From Lenzites betulinus (lineage: Eukaryota > Basidiomycota > Agaricomycetes > Polyporales > Polyporaceae), in the NCBI GenBank assembly GCA_022264855.1, contig JABYQU010000052.1, positions 124,001 to 188,000 of the forward strand: DNA of 64,000 nucleotides, written 5' to 3'. Shown here piece by piece: positions 45,127-57,538 of the stretch; positions within the stretch are counted from its first letter, which is position 1; each line of letters opens with the position of its first letter. A model generated the notes under the pieces. The model was not told the DNA's origin. It saw nothing but the letters and a program-made list of their open reading frames with translations, and made no database searches. Position numbers and translations under genes: made by a program.

Positions 45127-45679
45127 TCAGGGCTTGTAAACGGCGGTGATCGTGATGTTTCCCAGCGCGCCGCTGTCGATGTTCGCGCCCTTGTCGTAGA
45201 CCTCCCACACAGGGCTCCTCTCGCTCGCCTCCCACGTGTTTCTCTTCGAGCCCCAGGGGCAGTCCCAGTAGAACTTGCGCGCAACCTCGTCGTTACGGTT
45301 CGGGTCAACGAGCGAGAACCCGCCTTCGGTGCCCGAGGATGCGTTCGCCCTCCCGCACCCTGCGATCGTGAGCGACTCGGTGGGGTTGATAATCTTGTTT
45401 TCAAAGTACGAAGGCTTGACCTCATTGTCCTTATTTCCTATATCTCTCGTTTAGAACGGTGCACGAAGCCGATGAAGCTCAACAACACTGACCGTTGATG
45501 TAGAGCTTTCCCCAGGACGTATACACGTTCTTGACCTTGAGCGGCATATAGCCGTTATTGGTGATTTCCATACTGACCCACTGAGCATACGCCCGGGGGT
45601 CGCCCTCGAAGTCGGTGGTACGGTGCTCCTCGACCTCGACGATCGCTACGTCTTCAACACGGGGACAAGCACTGGCCAT
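45127..45679 (-). CDS. aegerolysin (165 aa), membrane-lipid-binding toxin component
   Basis: Aegerolysins are small beta-sandwich proteins that recognise sphingolipid-containing membranes and recruit a MACPF partner. Exons 45679-45493 and 45437-45127 sum to 166 codons. Family landmarks: AYAQWVSMEITNNG near the start of the domain, SWGKLYING at the exon join, a Pro-Thr-Glu-Ser-Leu strand, and FYWDCPWGSKRNTWE late in the domain, ending with a DSGALGNITI-like strand. No signal peptide, as usual. About 30 extra residues precede the usual start of the domain. The frame is intact. Divergently oriented to the MACPF gene, with 1,074 nt between start codons. Confidence 0.93.
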
Positions 45680-45745
45680 GGTGGGTAAGTCTGCGAGGGG
45701 AGGATGTGCTGAGTTCTGTGCCGTAGCTGATCCTATCGTCAGATG

Positions 45746-45752
45746 TATATAT
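45746..45752 (-). promoter_or_regulatory. TATA-like box of the aegerolysin gene
   Basis: ATATATA on the minus strand, about 65-70 nt before the ATG at 45679. Confidence 0.55.
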
Positions 45753-46676
45753 GCACTCGCTTCATGCCCATTACATCATAGAACTTACTCCCGCACACAG
45801 GTCAAGTATGCAAATTATGTGGGAAAGGCCCCTGTCCTCCGCCCATTCCTTGGTGCATACCTCCGGATGCTCAGCGCTCAGAGCTTTCTGAGCGTAGCCA
45901 CCCCTTCAGTTTCAAATTTCAACGTCTTCCATGACCCCCAACGTATCTTCCATTGATGTCACGACCACTCCAAGAGTCATATGTTCAAATCTCTGGCGCC
46001 GTGACGATATTCGCAACCCCTGTGCGTCCCCTTGCCGAATAACCATCAATACGTAGTACTGACGGTATCTTTTTTTGGTACAGCACATATTCAAGGTGAA
46101 CGTCGTCTGTAGGGCATAAGTCTTCGACCAAGCACGCCAAGTCAAGGGCTTCTCCCCTTGACAGAATCCTTCTTTGCACGGTAAATCGCCTCATACCTCA
46201 TGAAGGTTGCGGGGCCCAAGTCTTGCTCAGCAAGTATTACGCACAGGGCGTCATTTGCTGCTCAAGTGATCACAGACAGCACCATTCTGCGTAAGATTCA
46301 TTCATGCAACCGAGTACGAGTACGTCCTTGCTCAGCCCTGCTTACGCGCGTCCAGCTTCGCCGATACTTTCTTCAGTACGTCCTGTCATGGAAATCGCCT
46401 TGCCGTGCCGATAGCTGCGTTTTTCAGCGGCTAAGCAAGTAGTCAAGCGCCAGAACGGGCGTCCCCTGTTGTCGCAGCACCGGTAGCCGAACCATTCCTT
46501 GAAAATTTTGGACGCCAGTGACGTTGTGTCCATGCCGCCGGTAGACATCCTTATGCAACGCTGTCATGGAAGTAGAGTCTCCAGCTCATCAGGTGGACAA
46601 CGGATGTACTCATTCGAATGCATCGTCTTTCTTCTGAGTGGGCCCACAAACTCGAAATCGAGACATCCTTGGAACA
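45753..46676. other. shared divergent upstream region of the toxin pair
   Basis: About 0.9 kb between the two TATA boxes. No gene is supported; both promoters could be controlled from here. Confidence 0.5.
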
Positions 46677-46684
46677 TATATAAA
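46677..46684 (+). promoter_or_regulatory. TATA box of the MACPF gene
   Basis: TATATAAA, 70 nt before the ATG at 46754. Confidence 0.65.
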
Positions 46685-46753
46685 CCACTGCGAGCCCTAG
46701 TCATGCTGCACATATTCTGAAGACATACTCACCACCCACTAGTACGCTCTCTC

Positions 46754-48832
46754 ATGGCCACCTCACCTGCCTACACTTTTCAAGACCATCCCGCACATGC
46801 CGTGAGTTGTGTCTAACTTCTGGATTGCAAGTTCATCGATGTTCACACATATGTAGGCGGTCGCCGCAGCTGTGCGGCAGACTTCAGACCCTCGGAGAGC
46901 AAGCTCTGACACTCTCGATCAAGTCGTTGCGGATGAAGAACGTCGTAACAGGCTGGTATGTATACGGCTTACACCGCCCAGTCCATCTGTGTATCACGTC
47001 TATCGACTCACCATTACGATCGTACACTTAGATCAATGACAATAACCTCTTGAAGGGGGTTGTCATGGGCGCAAACGGTCCCGCCATGAGCGCGCGCGAG
47101 CTCATTGCCCGACCCAGCACCCTGCTGTACACGGTCAATCAAAGCGCGAGTATCCACACGACAACCGTTGAAGCGGAGTATACGCAAAAGCTTCTCGAGT
47201 CCAACTACACGTCCACCTCTGTCAAAGTCTCTGCCCCATAGTGTGTACATGTCAAGTTTTGCTACGTAGGAGTGTTGCTTACTTCGTTACAGTGTCACGG
47301 CAAGTGTGGATTTCTCCCAGGAGACGAGCTATGAGAACACCGAGACAACAAAGACGATCATGGTATCCTCTCGATACCTGTTTCCTCAGGGCTCCATCCA
47401 TTTTACCCCTCCCAGAATTGGGCTCGACGGAGAGATCAAGCTGAGCGACGGCTTCGCTAGCGCCATCGACGACGCACTCGGGAGACCTACTCCCACAGCG
47501 CAGCGCGAAGCGCTGGACGTGATCTTCAACGAGTACGGCCATGTATTCCGGACCAAGGTTCAAATTGGAGGCGTCCTGTCTGCGAACACGATGGAAACGT
47601 TCAATCGCAGTGTATGTCTGTCATCGCTCGCTCTGTACTTCTATTGATAGCACGTGTTGCTCCTCTAGGAGAGCGAGTCCTCGGTGAAGAAGGACATTAC
47701 AGTCGGCCTCGAGGTAGCGGTCCAGCAATGGGGCGCAGGAATCACCAATGGGCACGGCGAACTGGAGACAACGATAACTACTTCGGAAGGAAGGACTTTG
47801 GACGTCAAATACCTCGTTCAGGTCAGTCTTCCTTCTTTTAGCGCCATTTTCCTAATCCTGATCTATTTGCGTTGACTGTACGAAATAGGGCGGCGACTAC
47901 ACTCAGATCCTAGACACTAACGCGTGGATCGCATCGACCGACGACTCAAACTTTTGGCGCGTCATTGAGGTGACCGAAGTTGTCCCCGTTGTAGACCTCC
48001 TTCCCGAACCCCAGAAGGCCACCGTGAAGAAATTGTTGCTCCCGCTCCTCGGCAGGTAAGTTTTTGGTTTATCAACGTCGCCCCTAGGCCTTCGAGATCT
48101 GATCGAGTCTTAGGTGGGTTCCGGTTGAGCAAACTCCCTACACAGACAAGTTCCCCGTCAGGATCTACCAACCCAAGAACGCAGTGCCAGATGGGTGGTA
48201 CTGGCTCGGGCACGCCGCTGACGGCTCTCGCGGACTCATCATTAAGCCCACTCTGCCCCGGAAGACCGGCCGCAACTACGCTATCGCGACGGGGAAGAAT
48301 GCACCGGGTACGTCGTGTCGCATGCCACTCCCCTTGGAATCTCTCACAAATCAAGAAATTGTCTCGTGAATAGGCGCGTCGAATCAGCCGGTCGCAACGT
48401 TGCCCCAATACTGCTTTCTGTCGACGTACTTTGTCGGGTTCTCACCCACACTCCCGTTGGGCGCCGCACTCGCGGCATTGAGGCCTGGACTCTTCCTTGA
48501 AGGCGATTGGAAGCTCGTAAGTTCTCGTTAGCTCCGACACAGATACTGCATCTGACGAAATATTCGCCGAGCATAGTACGGCACGAGTTACGATACCTCA
48601 CTCTACGTCACCGTATGTCCATTCTCTTGAGCGCATTCATGAAGTTACATGTTGCTGATACGCAGCCCAACCACTGTAGTCTCCCAAGCAGCCTGAAGGC
48701 GATGAGGACGAATGTTGGGACTTGCAGTCCTGCATTCAGATCAATCTGCCGGGCAATGCGAGCGACAACCCGCCTCGGCCGCGGTGGGCGATTAGGAAGA
48801 ACGTCATCCTCTTCGACTCGGAGGAGGAGTGA
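46754..48832 (+). CDS. MACPF-domain pore-forming protein, pleurotolysin-B-like
   Basis: MACPF proteins oligomerise on membranes and insert beta-hairpins to form pores; in mushrooms they act with an aegerolysin that supplies membrane binding. The gene has about ten exons starting at ATG 46754. The MACPF core includes the signature-like YGHVFRTKVQIGG (Tyr-Gly, aromatic, six residues, Gly-Gly), preceded and followed by amphipathic segments that could be the inserting hairpins (about 47110-47230 and 47680-47820). C-terminal exons encode a beta-rich domain (VRIYQPKN, WYWLGHAADG, ATLPQYCFLSTYFVGF) and end with an acidic tail (DSEEE) before TGA 48830-48832. No signal peptide is seen. All visible exons are open. 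Described from family knowledge only; activity is not shown by sequence. Confidence 0.92.
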
Positions 48833-49367
48833 GAACTCTTCGGAGCGGCAGCAGCTGTACGATAGTGTAGAGAGAAAGTTCCGCTTCGTGCATGCTCATC
48901 AACCCTAGATAAGTAGTGCTCCGTACTCCCGAGATAAAGTTCAGCAGTTGCATGTACAAAGCGTTGTCTATCCACGACCGTAGTCTGAGGAATTGCTTGT
49001 CATAGTGTCGCTGAACGTTGAACGCGAGGGCCCGCTGTGGCGCATGTAGCTCAGACAGGAGCACGAAGTAGAACCCACAAAATCACACATAACCCCAGTT
49101 CAGCAGCAAGCTATGATCTATCTGTTTTTACGATTGTCTCCTTCTATGTTCGCTGTTAACTAGGTCGTGTGTTCGCGACATTGAGTTGGCCAGATGCAAT
49201 GACAAGATGAGTGGATGTGGAGAAGAGCGCGCGCGCTTCATTTGCAGGAAAGGGAGACGAGCGCTTGTTTTTGGACGTGCTTGTCGACGACCGCGACATC
49301 CTCCGCCACACCCTCGTCCTCGGCTTGGCCACAACTCCCTCTCTCTTCCCCTCTCTCACTACACAAA
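48833..49367. other. intergenic, CLF1 upstream region
   Basis: No gene seen; a pyrimidine-rich stretch (CTCTCTCTTCCCCTCTCTC-like, around 49337-49357) precedes the CLF1 ATG. Confidence 0.45.
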
Positions 49368-52186
49368 ATGCAGGACGGCCGTGCGCCGAGGTACGACGCT
49401 CCACCGACGCGCTATATATGCAAATCAACTAACCTCGCCCGTGCAGGATCAAGAACCGGGCACCTGCCGCCATCCAGGTCACTGCAGAGCAGCTTCTCCG
49501 AGATGTACGCGCCAGTCTTTGTCGCTGAGAACACAATCTTACGGTACATATCATCCCGCTGTAGGCTCAAGAGCGGCAAGAGTCCCAGTTTCGCGCCCCG
49601 AAACAGCGCGTTGAGGACTTCGAGGAGCTCCATGAGTACCGTGGTCGGAAACGCGAGGAGTTTGAGAAGCGCATTAGGCAGACCCGGTCTAGCATGTGAG
49701 TCCCTCATTTTACCCTCTATCTACGGTCCTTCAATATTTCATGTAGGAAGGAATGGCTCCAGTACGCCAACTGGGAGGTATGTGCTTCCTTCCCGTGGTC
49801 TGTTCTCTGACCCTCAACACCACTCCTCCTCAGGCTAGTCAAGGCGAATATGCTCGCTCGCGGTCCATCTTTGAGCGCGCCCTCGATGTCGACCCCCGTA
49901 GTGTCCAACTATGGCTCTCCTACACCGAAATGGAACTCAAAGGCCGCAATGTTCAACACGCCCGTAACCTCTTCGACCGTGCAGTCACACTCCTCCCTCG
50001 TGTCGACCAACTCTGGTACAAGTACGTCTACCTAGAGGAGCTACTCGGCAATGTCCCCGGTGCCCGCCAGGTGTTCGAGCGCTGGATGCAGTGGGAACCA
50101 GATGACAAGGCCTGGCAAGCGTACATCAAGCTCGAGCAACGCTACACAGAGCATGACCGCGCAAGTGCTATCTATGAACGGTGGGTCGCCGTCCGACCTG
50201 AGCCTCGTGTGTGGGTCAAGTGGGGCAAGTTTGAGGAGGAGCGCGGCAAGCTCGACAAGGCTCGCGAGGTCTTCCAGACCGCTCTCGAGTTCTTCGGCGA
50301 TGACGAGGAGCAGATCGAGAAAGCACAAGCTGTCTTCAACGCGTTCGCGAAGATGGAGACGCGGCTGAAGGAGTACGAGCGCGCGCGCGTGATCTACAAA
50401 GTGCGTGGCCCTACATACTGTCTCAGAAAGGACCTTGCTAAACCATACCTTAGTTTGCACTCTCCCGCCTTCCACGGTCAAAATCGGCCGCACTCTATGC
50501 CGCCTACACAAAATTCGAGAAGCAACACGGTTCCCGTACGACCCTCGAGTCGACTGTGCTGGGCAAGCGTCGCATACAGTACGAGGAGGAACTGTCCCAT
50601 GACGGTCGTAATTACGATGTCTGGTTCGACTATGCGCGCCTGGAAGAGGGCGCGTTACGCGACTTGAGAGAAGAGGGTGCAACTTCTGAAGAGGAGGAAC
50701 GCGCGACAAACCGAGTGCGTGAGGTATACGAGCGGGCAGTAGCGCAAGTCCCACCAGGAGGTGAGAAGCGGCATTGGCGAAGGTATATCTTCCTTTGGCT
50801 ATATTATGCTCTGTTCGAGGAGATCGAGACGAAGGTATGCTGCTCTTCAAACACCAGAAGGTTCCGTTTCGCTAATGACATGCCAGGACATTGAACGCGC
50901 ACGACAAATTTACGAGACGTCGATTCGGGTGGTACCACACAAGCAGTTCACATTTGCGAAGCTGTGGATCATGTTCGCGCGCTTCGAGGTGCGACAATTA
51001 AAGCTTCCTGCGGCGCGCAAGATCCTCGGGGCTGCGATCGGGATGTGTCCCAAGGAAGCGCTCTTCAAAGGCTACATCCAACTCGAATTTGACGTACGAC
51101 TCTCCCTCTAACATACTGAAGTAGTACTGACCTTCTTCCATAGTTGCGCGAGTTTGATCGTGTGCGGACACTATACGAGAAATACCTCGAAGTATGTAAT
51201 TTCCACTTTGATCCCATCCAAAAGCTAAACCCCTGTCAGTGGGACCCAACAAATTCCGCCGCCTGGATCAAGTACGCCGAGCTCGAGACGCAGCTCGAAG
51301 ACTTCGCACGAGTGCGCGCCATCTTCGAGCTTGGCGTCTCCCAATCTGCGCTGTCCATGCCCGAGCTCCTCTGGAAGGCATACATCGACTTCGAGACCGA
51401 GGAGGGCGAACGCGAGCGTGCGCGCGCGCTATACGAGCGTCTTGTGCAAGCGAGCGGGCACGTCAAGGTCTGGATCTCGTACGCCACCTTCGAGGCGGAA
51501 CCGATCCCCGTCCCGCGTGCGCAGCGCGAGGAGGCGGAGGACGAAGATGAAGATGAGGCGGAGGTGCCGATGGTCGAGGGCGACCCTGTGCGCGCCCGGC
51601 AGATATTCGACCGGGCGTACAAGGACCTGAAGAGCAAGGGCCTCAAGCACGAGGTACGCCCCCGCACATCACCCCTGGTCTCCATTTTCTCACGAAACGT
51701 CCGCAGCGCGTCGTCCTGCTCGAGATCTGGAAGGCGTTCGAGGAGAAGTATGGCGCGGCCGAGGACGTGGTCAAGGTGCAGGGCATGATGCCCATCACGA
51801 GCAAGCGACGCATCGTCGACAAAGAGACCGGCCAGACCGTGGAGGGTACGTCTACCCTTCCCCTGAGCTCCCCTCACAGCGCACTAACCATGCATGGCAC
51901 AGATTGGGACATCGTTTTCGCCGACGACGAACGCGAAGCGAACCCGACCTCGTTCAAGTTCCTCCAGATGGCGCACGCCTGGAAGGCCGCGCAGGCGAAG
52001 TCCGGCGGCGCGTCCACAAACGTGCTTTCAGGATTCGCCGCCGCGTCGGCCGCGGCCAGCGCGAGCGCCACCGCTGAAGCTGCAGCGTCGGAGTCGAGCC
52101 GTAACGGGAGGGAAGGGAAACGGCAGGCAGACGGCGAGCACAGCGACGTGGCGAGCTCGAATGGGGACGATGATGACGATGATTAG
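49368..52186 (+). CDS. CLF1: pre-mRNA splicing factor CLF1/SYF3 (crooked-neck HAT-repeat protein)
   Basis: CLF1 is a scaffold of the Prp19-associated spliceosome complex. ATG 49368 begins MQDGRAPR, then [20 protein letters not shown] and [20 protein letters not shown], the conserved crooked-neck start. A long array of HAT repeats follows, each with Trp and Tyr-Glu spacing: [94 protein letters not shown] and [12 protein letters not shown]. An acidic insert (EDEDEDEAE) sits near the end. The C-terminus has [11 protein letters not shown] and an Ala/Ser/Asp-rich tail to 52186. About ten short introns. Length (~740 aa) is as expected. Confidence 0.93.
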
Positions 52187-53204
52187 GCGGTGGATGATTC
52201 TACTTGTTGTATCTTATGTTCTGTGCTCATTGATGAGATGTTTGGCATGCGACCCTCATCGATGTCGACCGGAGCGGTCATTGGCGCCGATGTCGATAAA
52301 GCTTATTAACCCCGTGCTGTGACAGTCTATGAAGCTGCACCTGTCCGAGTGTGCAAGACGAATATACAGTGGCGCTTTCAGCCGCTTCACCCTGGTATTT
52401 CGAACATCTCCTATCTAGTGCTTTTCGGAACCCTACGCCGTAGAGGACTCGCCCAACGACTGCATGTTCAGAATACATGTAGCATAGTAAACACGATATT
52501 TTTTCAACATCATCCAGAAGGTCTTCTCCATCCGTTTTTCCAGCGGACTTCCGTGGGCTTCAACGTTCAAAGCTCCCCTCTCAGCCTGGAGCCTGGGGGG
52601 AGGGGGCTCAGGGGGGGGGGTTCCTGGGAGAAGGAATCCGTGAAATCCTGGTGCCGCATTCGGTATGCGTGATATCATGGGCGTGTTAACACCGCTCTCC
52701 CTCGGAGCTCCTCCGCCGGACGCTCTCGGATGCTGCGGGCTCAAGCTATGATGGCATTCTCTCGATCTCAACAACAGCGAGATCCGAATCGGCGCACCGA
52801 GTCCCGACCGCGGGCTCGTCTTGCAAAATTGGGGCCATCCGATGATTCCGAGTCGCCCATTTTGCGAAATGCCCCAAGTCGGATGCCGAAATCTACGTTT
52901 CTATCAGATGGCGGAGTCGCGGACGCTACGAACCTTCGTTAGACCTACACAAGACCTCCCACAGAATTCATCTCCTCGGCGCGGTGTGAAAACGAACGAA
53001 GCAGACGGCCTGCTCCCGAACGCTGCGCTCGGAGCACGAGGCGAGCAGTTCTCAAATTTAGCCAGTAAAGGTCACATCCATCCATCTTTCCAATGCGACG
53101 CAGCCACTGTCTTCGTGCAGGGCCGACAGCCATTCCACCGCTTGGCGGAGGCAGTCGCCGTCCACAAGGACCGTCCCGCACTCATGGTCCTTGGCTGTGA
53201 CGAT
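52187..53204. other. spacer with a G-run cluster, no supported gene
   Basis: Contains GGGGGGAGGGGG and a run of ten G (about 52595-52620), able in principle to form a G-quadruplex. A plus-strand frame (52821-53624) runs antisense into the APH gene and has no domain. Confidence 0.45.
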
Positions 53205-54406
53205 CTAGCACGGCATGCCGCGGTCAAACACAACTCCACGCCAAGAGAAGCGACATCGACCCACCTGCACATAACGCTCACGCAGTCTCGCAGCATCCTG
53301 CGGACTGCACGTCCAGAACGTATTCTCCGACGCCGTGAACCGGGGGTCGCACAGCGCATCGTACCGGATGCACTCGGGATAGTGCACGCCCAACACGGCG
53401 GGACGGACGGACTGGTGCTCCCAGTCGATGACCCCAGTGACCGCCCCCTCGCCGTTCACGAGGACGTTGGCCTGATTGAGATCGTCGTGCGTGAGAACGC
53501 AGCGGCGATAGGCAGGGCGGGAGAGGCGCTCGGTGAGGACGGACAGCTCAGAGGCAAGGCGGGCAAGCACGCGCTCGCACCGGCGGCGCGACTCTTCATC
53601 ATTCTCCACGCCGCGAGCGCGTAGTTTGCGTTGGATGAGGAAGTCGATGAAGTCTTCGAGTGTGTCGTACACCTTTGTGGCGGAGTAGGCGTGGAGGATA
53701 CACCTCCATGGAATGACGTCTATCGAGCCATCCTCCCGGCAGTCCAAGGACCCGATGCGCTGAGGTACAGCAAGTTTGAAGAGTTCAATTGCAACGTCGG
53801 CATAGGTATGGAGGAAGCGTTCCTGGAGCACGCTTAGCAATGTGCGTATGAGAAGACACCACTGGTGACGGACCTTTGCGGAGAATGGCAAGCGGCCGAA
53901 GGCGTTCAGTACAACGGTGCCGGGCAACTCCTCGATGACGGCGTATGGATACATCTCAGGACGAGGAGAGTCAATGATACAGTGGACAGCGGGGATTGGG
54001 ATTGCGGTACGAGTTTTAAGCCATTTGAGGAGGTTCGTTTCTCGCCAAAACCGTTTGAGTAACACTGGGTCCAGCCCCAATTTGTTGTCGACTACACATG
54101 GTGTGCGCACAACGTCTTGGTTGCCATCGTCATAATAAGCCTTCACAACCTTTGGCAATAAATTGGTCAGCATGAGACAGCCTAAACCCATTCTACGGAC
54201 AAGCAGCTCACGAGATTGTTATTCGTCGCGAGAAGGTCCAGCTTGACAATATGCATAGAGCGTGCTTTCTCCACGGCGAGCCGCAATTGCTGTTGCCCAT
54301 CCTCGAGAGGTTCGCCACTGTCGGCCACCCAGGTTCCGAGCGACTCGGGCATTGGGTCCAGCTCATTCTCCACCCCGAAACGGTTCCAAAACAAGGACAG
54401 CGCCAT
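53205..54406 (-). CDS. APH-family (aminoglycoside phosphotransferase-fold) small-molecule kinase
   Basis: Two exons: 54406 to about 54213, then about 54150 to 53205, joined by a ~62-nt GTGAGC..AAAG intron that gives NNNLVVKAYYDDGNQD with the ATP-binding Lys. ETNLLKWLKTRTAIPIPAV and YAVIEELPGTVVL follow. The catalytic (Brenner) motif is LTHDDLNQANVLVNGEG and the metal Asp lies in VTGVIDWEHQ. Fungal genomes hold many such kinases; substrates are unknown and antibiotic resistance should not be assumed. The C-terminus may extend through another exon below 53205, since relatives often have a further helical segment. Confidence 0.8.
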
Positions 54407-55949
54407 AATAGGCCAGACGCACAACACAGGGGCAGACGACAGCGGGGGAGAGAGCCAACGGGATAGAGTGGGTGTGTATTGACCTCGAACCTGAGATTTT
54501 CGAGTCAAAGGAGCGTAGCGACTACCGAGTCCAAATTGTTGCTAGTGTGAAAGGTCTGCCTCTGGGAGACTAGTCGCAAGTGCACTGTGCGGTTGCGTGA
54601 GATCAGTGTAAGTGCCGTATGTATATGGACTGTGTGGTATCATGGGCGCACCGCGTTAGAGTTCATCCACTACGACCCCCTCAACACCGCCGCTAATGGT
54701 GGACCCTGCGACAGGGGGAGCTGGCTCATCACCGGACGTTATAAGAATTCAACATGAGTAGAATCAGAAATCTGCGCACTGCGCCTGGGCCCTCATTCTG
54801 CGGACTGGCGGTACCAGTACTGCAGGCGGCCCGCGTGGCACTGATGCGAAGTGTGCGGGAGTACGAACGTCGAACGTTTTTCACAACCCTGTGTTTCCGG
54901 CGCTGTGTGAACTCGAGCGAGATAAGTGGTGTTTGCGGTGCAAATGCAACTGCGCACCAGGGCAGCAGCTCATGACCATGCATCGAACTCCACAGACAGA
55001 ACGCCCGGGGGCTTTATGCGATCATCCCCATGAACCAGCGGCGTGCCTCGTGTCCTGGATGCAGAGAGCGCATGCGGGTGAGCGGCCTTCCGTGGGCTGG
55101 AAGCTTCGCACTGCGCGGAACACTTGCTGTCATCGTTTGTTTGTTTTGTGCAGACGTGAACCCAATATGTTCGTTTTGAGTGAAGCGCGCCGCTACCGCT
55201 GGACCTATAAAGACCCGAACGTACTTCCACGTTATCCTGAGGGCCCCCGACTTCTCATCTTTGACTTTCGATCTGGAGTCTTCTGGTTAGTATTCGTCGT
55301 AGCATATGGACATATTGGTCGTCGCTCAGCTGCTCACAGCTGAAACAACAGAGGCTACCAACCGAACGCACCATCGTACTCCCCACAAACGTTTGCGTAA
55401 TACCACCAGAGTCATGTGGGTGAACAGCAGGAATCGTGGCAAGCCGGAGGTACGTACCATCTCTACAGTCCAGCTCGAAAGCCGAACCTCACCATGAATG
55501 CTTCCAGAGGCCCTGCGCTGTGCGCTGCTCGGTCTGTAACGGCTGGGTCAACACCGGTGCCGGTATACATGCATGCCCTGGTCGTCCCAAGTAGCAAAGC
55601 GTCTTGCTGCTGATGCATGATAGGATTGGGGAAAGACTTGGGTGTATAAACTAAGCCGTCCCGCGCGAGTCCATTGTTCACGATGTTCTTGTGCAAGGAT
55701 TGTGCAATATCTTGAGCTCTTATGAAAGTAGCCTGACTCAGAACTGCGAGGCTTCAACTGCACGACGCCCACAAGCCGGAAGGTTCGAGTGCGACGCTGC
55801 GTATTGAAGGTTGAGATGCGCAGACCGAATAAATGACACCACGAATGAGACGAAAGCTGAATAGTGTGTTGGATACCTCGGATATGATTACTACGATGCA
55901 ATAGAGTAGTATAGCCCATTTTACGCACGCACGCCGCCGGTCTTCGGTG
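54407..55949. other. long spacer, no supported gene
   Basis: 1.5 kb. Short frames on both strands (for example 54891-55343) lack domains and splice consistency. Confidence 0.4.
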
Positions 55950-56907
55950 TCAATGGTGTGTCGGCTTCTTTCCTGGACAGAACGACAGCCATGAGCATCG
56001 GGCACAGCAATCCAGGCGGCGTAGAGAGAGCTGCGTACCGTCTACAAACATATTCCTCGTCGCCGCGGGGAGCGTTGCAGTGATCCCGTCGAGGTCTTTC
56101 GTGAGCCGGACCTGGCAGCCGAGGCGCGAGGTGTCCGTAAGCCCGAACGCCATGTCGAGCATGTCGTTCTCATCATCCTGTATTGAACGCAACGGTCAGC
56201 ACTCGTCGGGATGGAGCTGCAGCACAGCACGCGGACGGACCTCTGGCTCTGGCAGCTTGTCGTAGCTTTCCGGGTCGAGTATAACGTGACATGTCGAGCA
56301 AGCCACAGAACCTTCGCAAGCACCTGCACGACATAATGCGTCAGCGGCGGTCTTGAGTGGGAGATAGACCGGAGTTACCTTCTAGGTCGATGTCATATTC
56401 ATGCGCGATGCCGAGGATGTCGTCGCCCTCGTTGGCTTCTACTGTTCTGATGAGGTTGCCTTTCGCATCCTTGAAGTGTATTTTGATCCTTTCGTATATA
56501 CGCGAGGATAAATCTGATGAACATGAAAAATCCTCGGCGCGGAGTGGCTGAAGGCATACCCAGTTCCCGGTTCGGGGCGCTCAATCCCTCCGTGGCGCGC
56601 AACTGGATGCGAGGGTCCAAAGATGTACGCGGATGGATATTGCGAGCGACTCACTGCTTGTAGTGTGGAAACCGCGCCGTGCAGGTCGTCCCACTGGCCT
56701 GTTTACAGGGGGCTTGGCCCACTCAGCAGGAGCGGAAGCTAGCGTTGTCCTTGAACGGGAGACCAGGCGCGAAGGGGTAGCGGCGCGAGTATAGGAGGAG
56801 TACGAGCAAGAGGCCTGCGCTGCGTGAGACCTAGGTGCGCGCGCCGACCTGGCAGAGGAGGAGGCCCTGAGAGACGAGCGGACAAAGGACTGGGCAAGGT
56901 TGGCCAT
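55950..56907 (-). CDS. YAH1: mitochondrial [2Fe-2S] ferredoxin (adrenodoxin type)
   Basis: Adrenodoxin-like ferredoxins pass electrons from ferredoxin reductase to iron-sulfur cluster assembly and heme A / ubiquinone synthesis in the matrix. Exon 1 from ATG 56907 encodes an Arg/Ser/Ala-rich targeting peptide ending RRGFHTTS. Small exons follow: [29 protein letters not shown] with [36 protein letters not shown] (three cluster cysteines, C-x5-C-x2-C); [15 protein letters not shown] with SRLGCQVRL (fourth Cys). A last tiny exon (GTACGC..CCAG intron) encodes GKKPTHH, the usual C-terminus, ending 55950. All joins keep frame. Confidence 0.92.
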
Positions 56908-57181
56908 GACACGGTGAAGGTTTTGCCGGGTGAGCGACAAGGTGGGGTTTACTTTTCAGGAACGTCGACTATCCCGCGCAAAATAGAGCCAGCACCGTGC
57001 CGTGCAACGAGATGGGCGTAGAGGTGCAAGCGTAGCCCAGGTCAGCAAAGACTGTGCAAAGTCGACGGAGCCACCAGGAATGCCGAAGGAGAGCGTACAC
57101 AGGCGCCCAAGACGGCGAGCCGCGTGACCAGGTTTTGGGGTATTATTTTTGGTAAGGCGTTAATTTGTGTGGACAAGGTCC

Positions 57182-57242
57182 GACCACGTCATGAGGGGAA
57201 ATGCCGAGCGGCCGGATTGGGCGCGCTCGGTGGCCAAAAGGC
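57182..57242. promoter_or_regulatory. 61-bp box upstream of the ferredoxin gene, repeated at 62.8 kb
   Basis: Begins GACCACGTCATGAGGGG and ends GGTGGCCAAAAGGC. It lies about 275 nt upstream of the ferredoxin ATG and differs by one base from 62843-62903, while the sequence around the two copies has diverged much more. Confidence 0.65.
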
Positions 57243-57538
57243 TGCCACGACGCCAACGTTGTTGACGGTCACGAATGTCACAAGGGCAGCCCTCGCACTG
57301 CAAGTTGTAAAGAATTTGCTAGGAGAGAATGCGTACCAAACACGGAGTCTTCATCAGATATTCTCCATGTTTGTCTGGATTTGGATATTCTCCATGTTTA
57401 CTTGCGCGCGACATGAAAGCGCTCACGTGCACGACGCGTCTGCTGGGAGGGCGGCGCGTCGCGCCTGTGGCGCCCCAGCTCTGACTTGATGCCTGCCGCC
57501 ACTATCTGCCGCCTAACACCCACTCCTCCCTCGACGCT

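Noticed and set aside
53205..54406. Antibiotic-resistance gene call for the APH-fold protein
   Set aside because: Fungal members of this fold act on many small molecules; nothing here indicates aminoglycosides.
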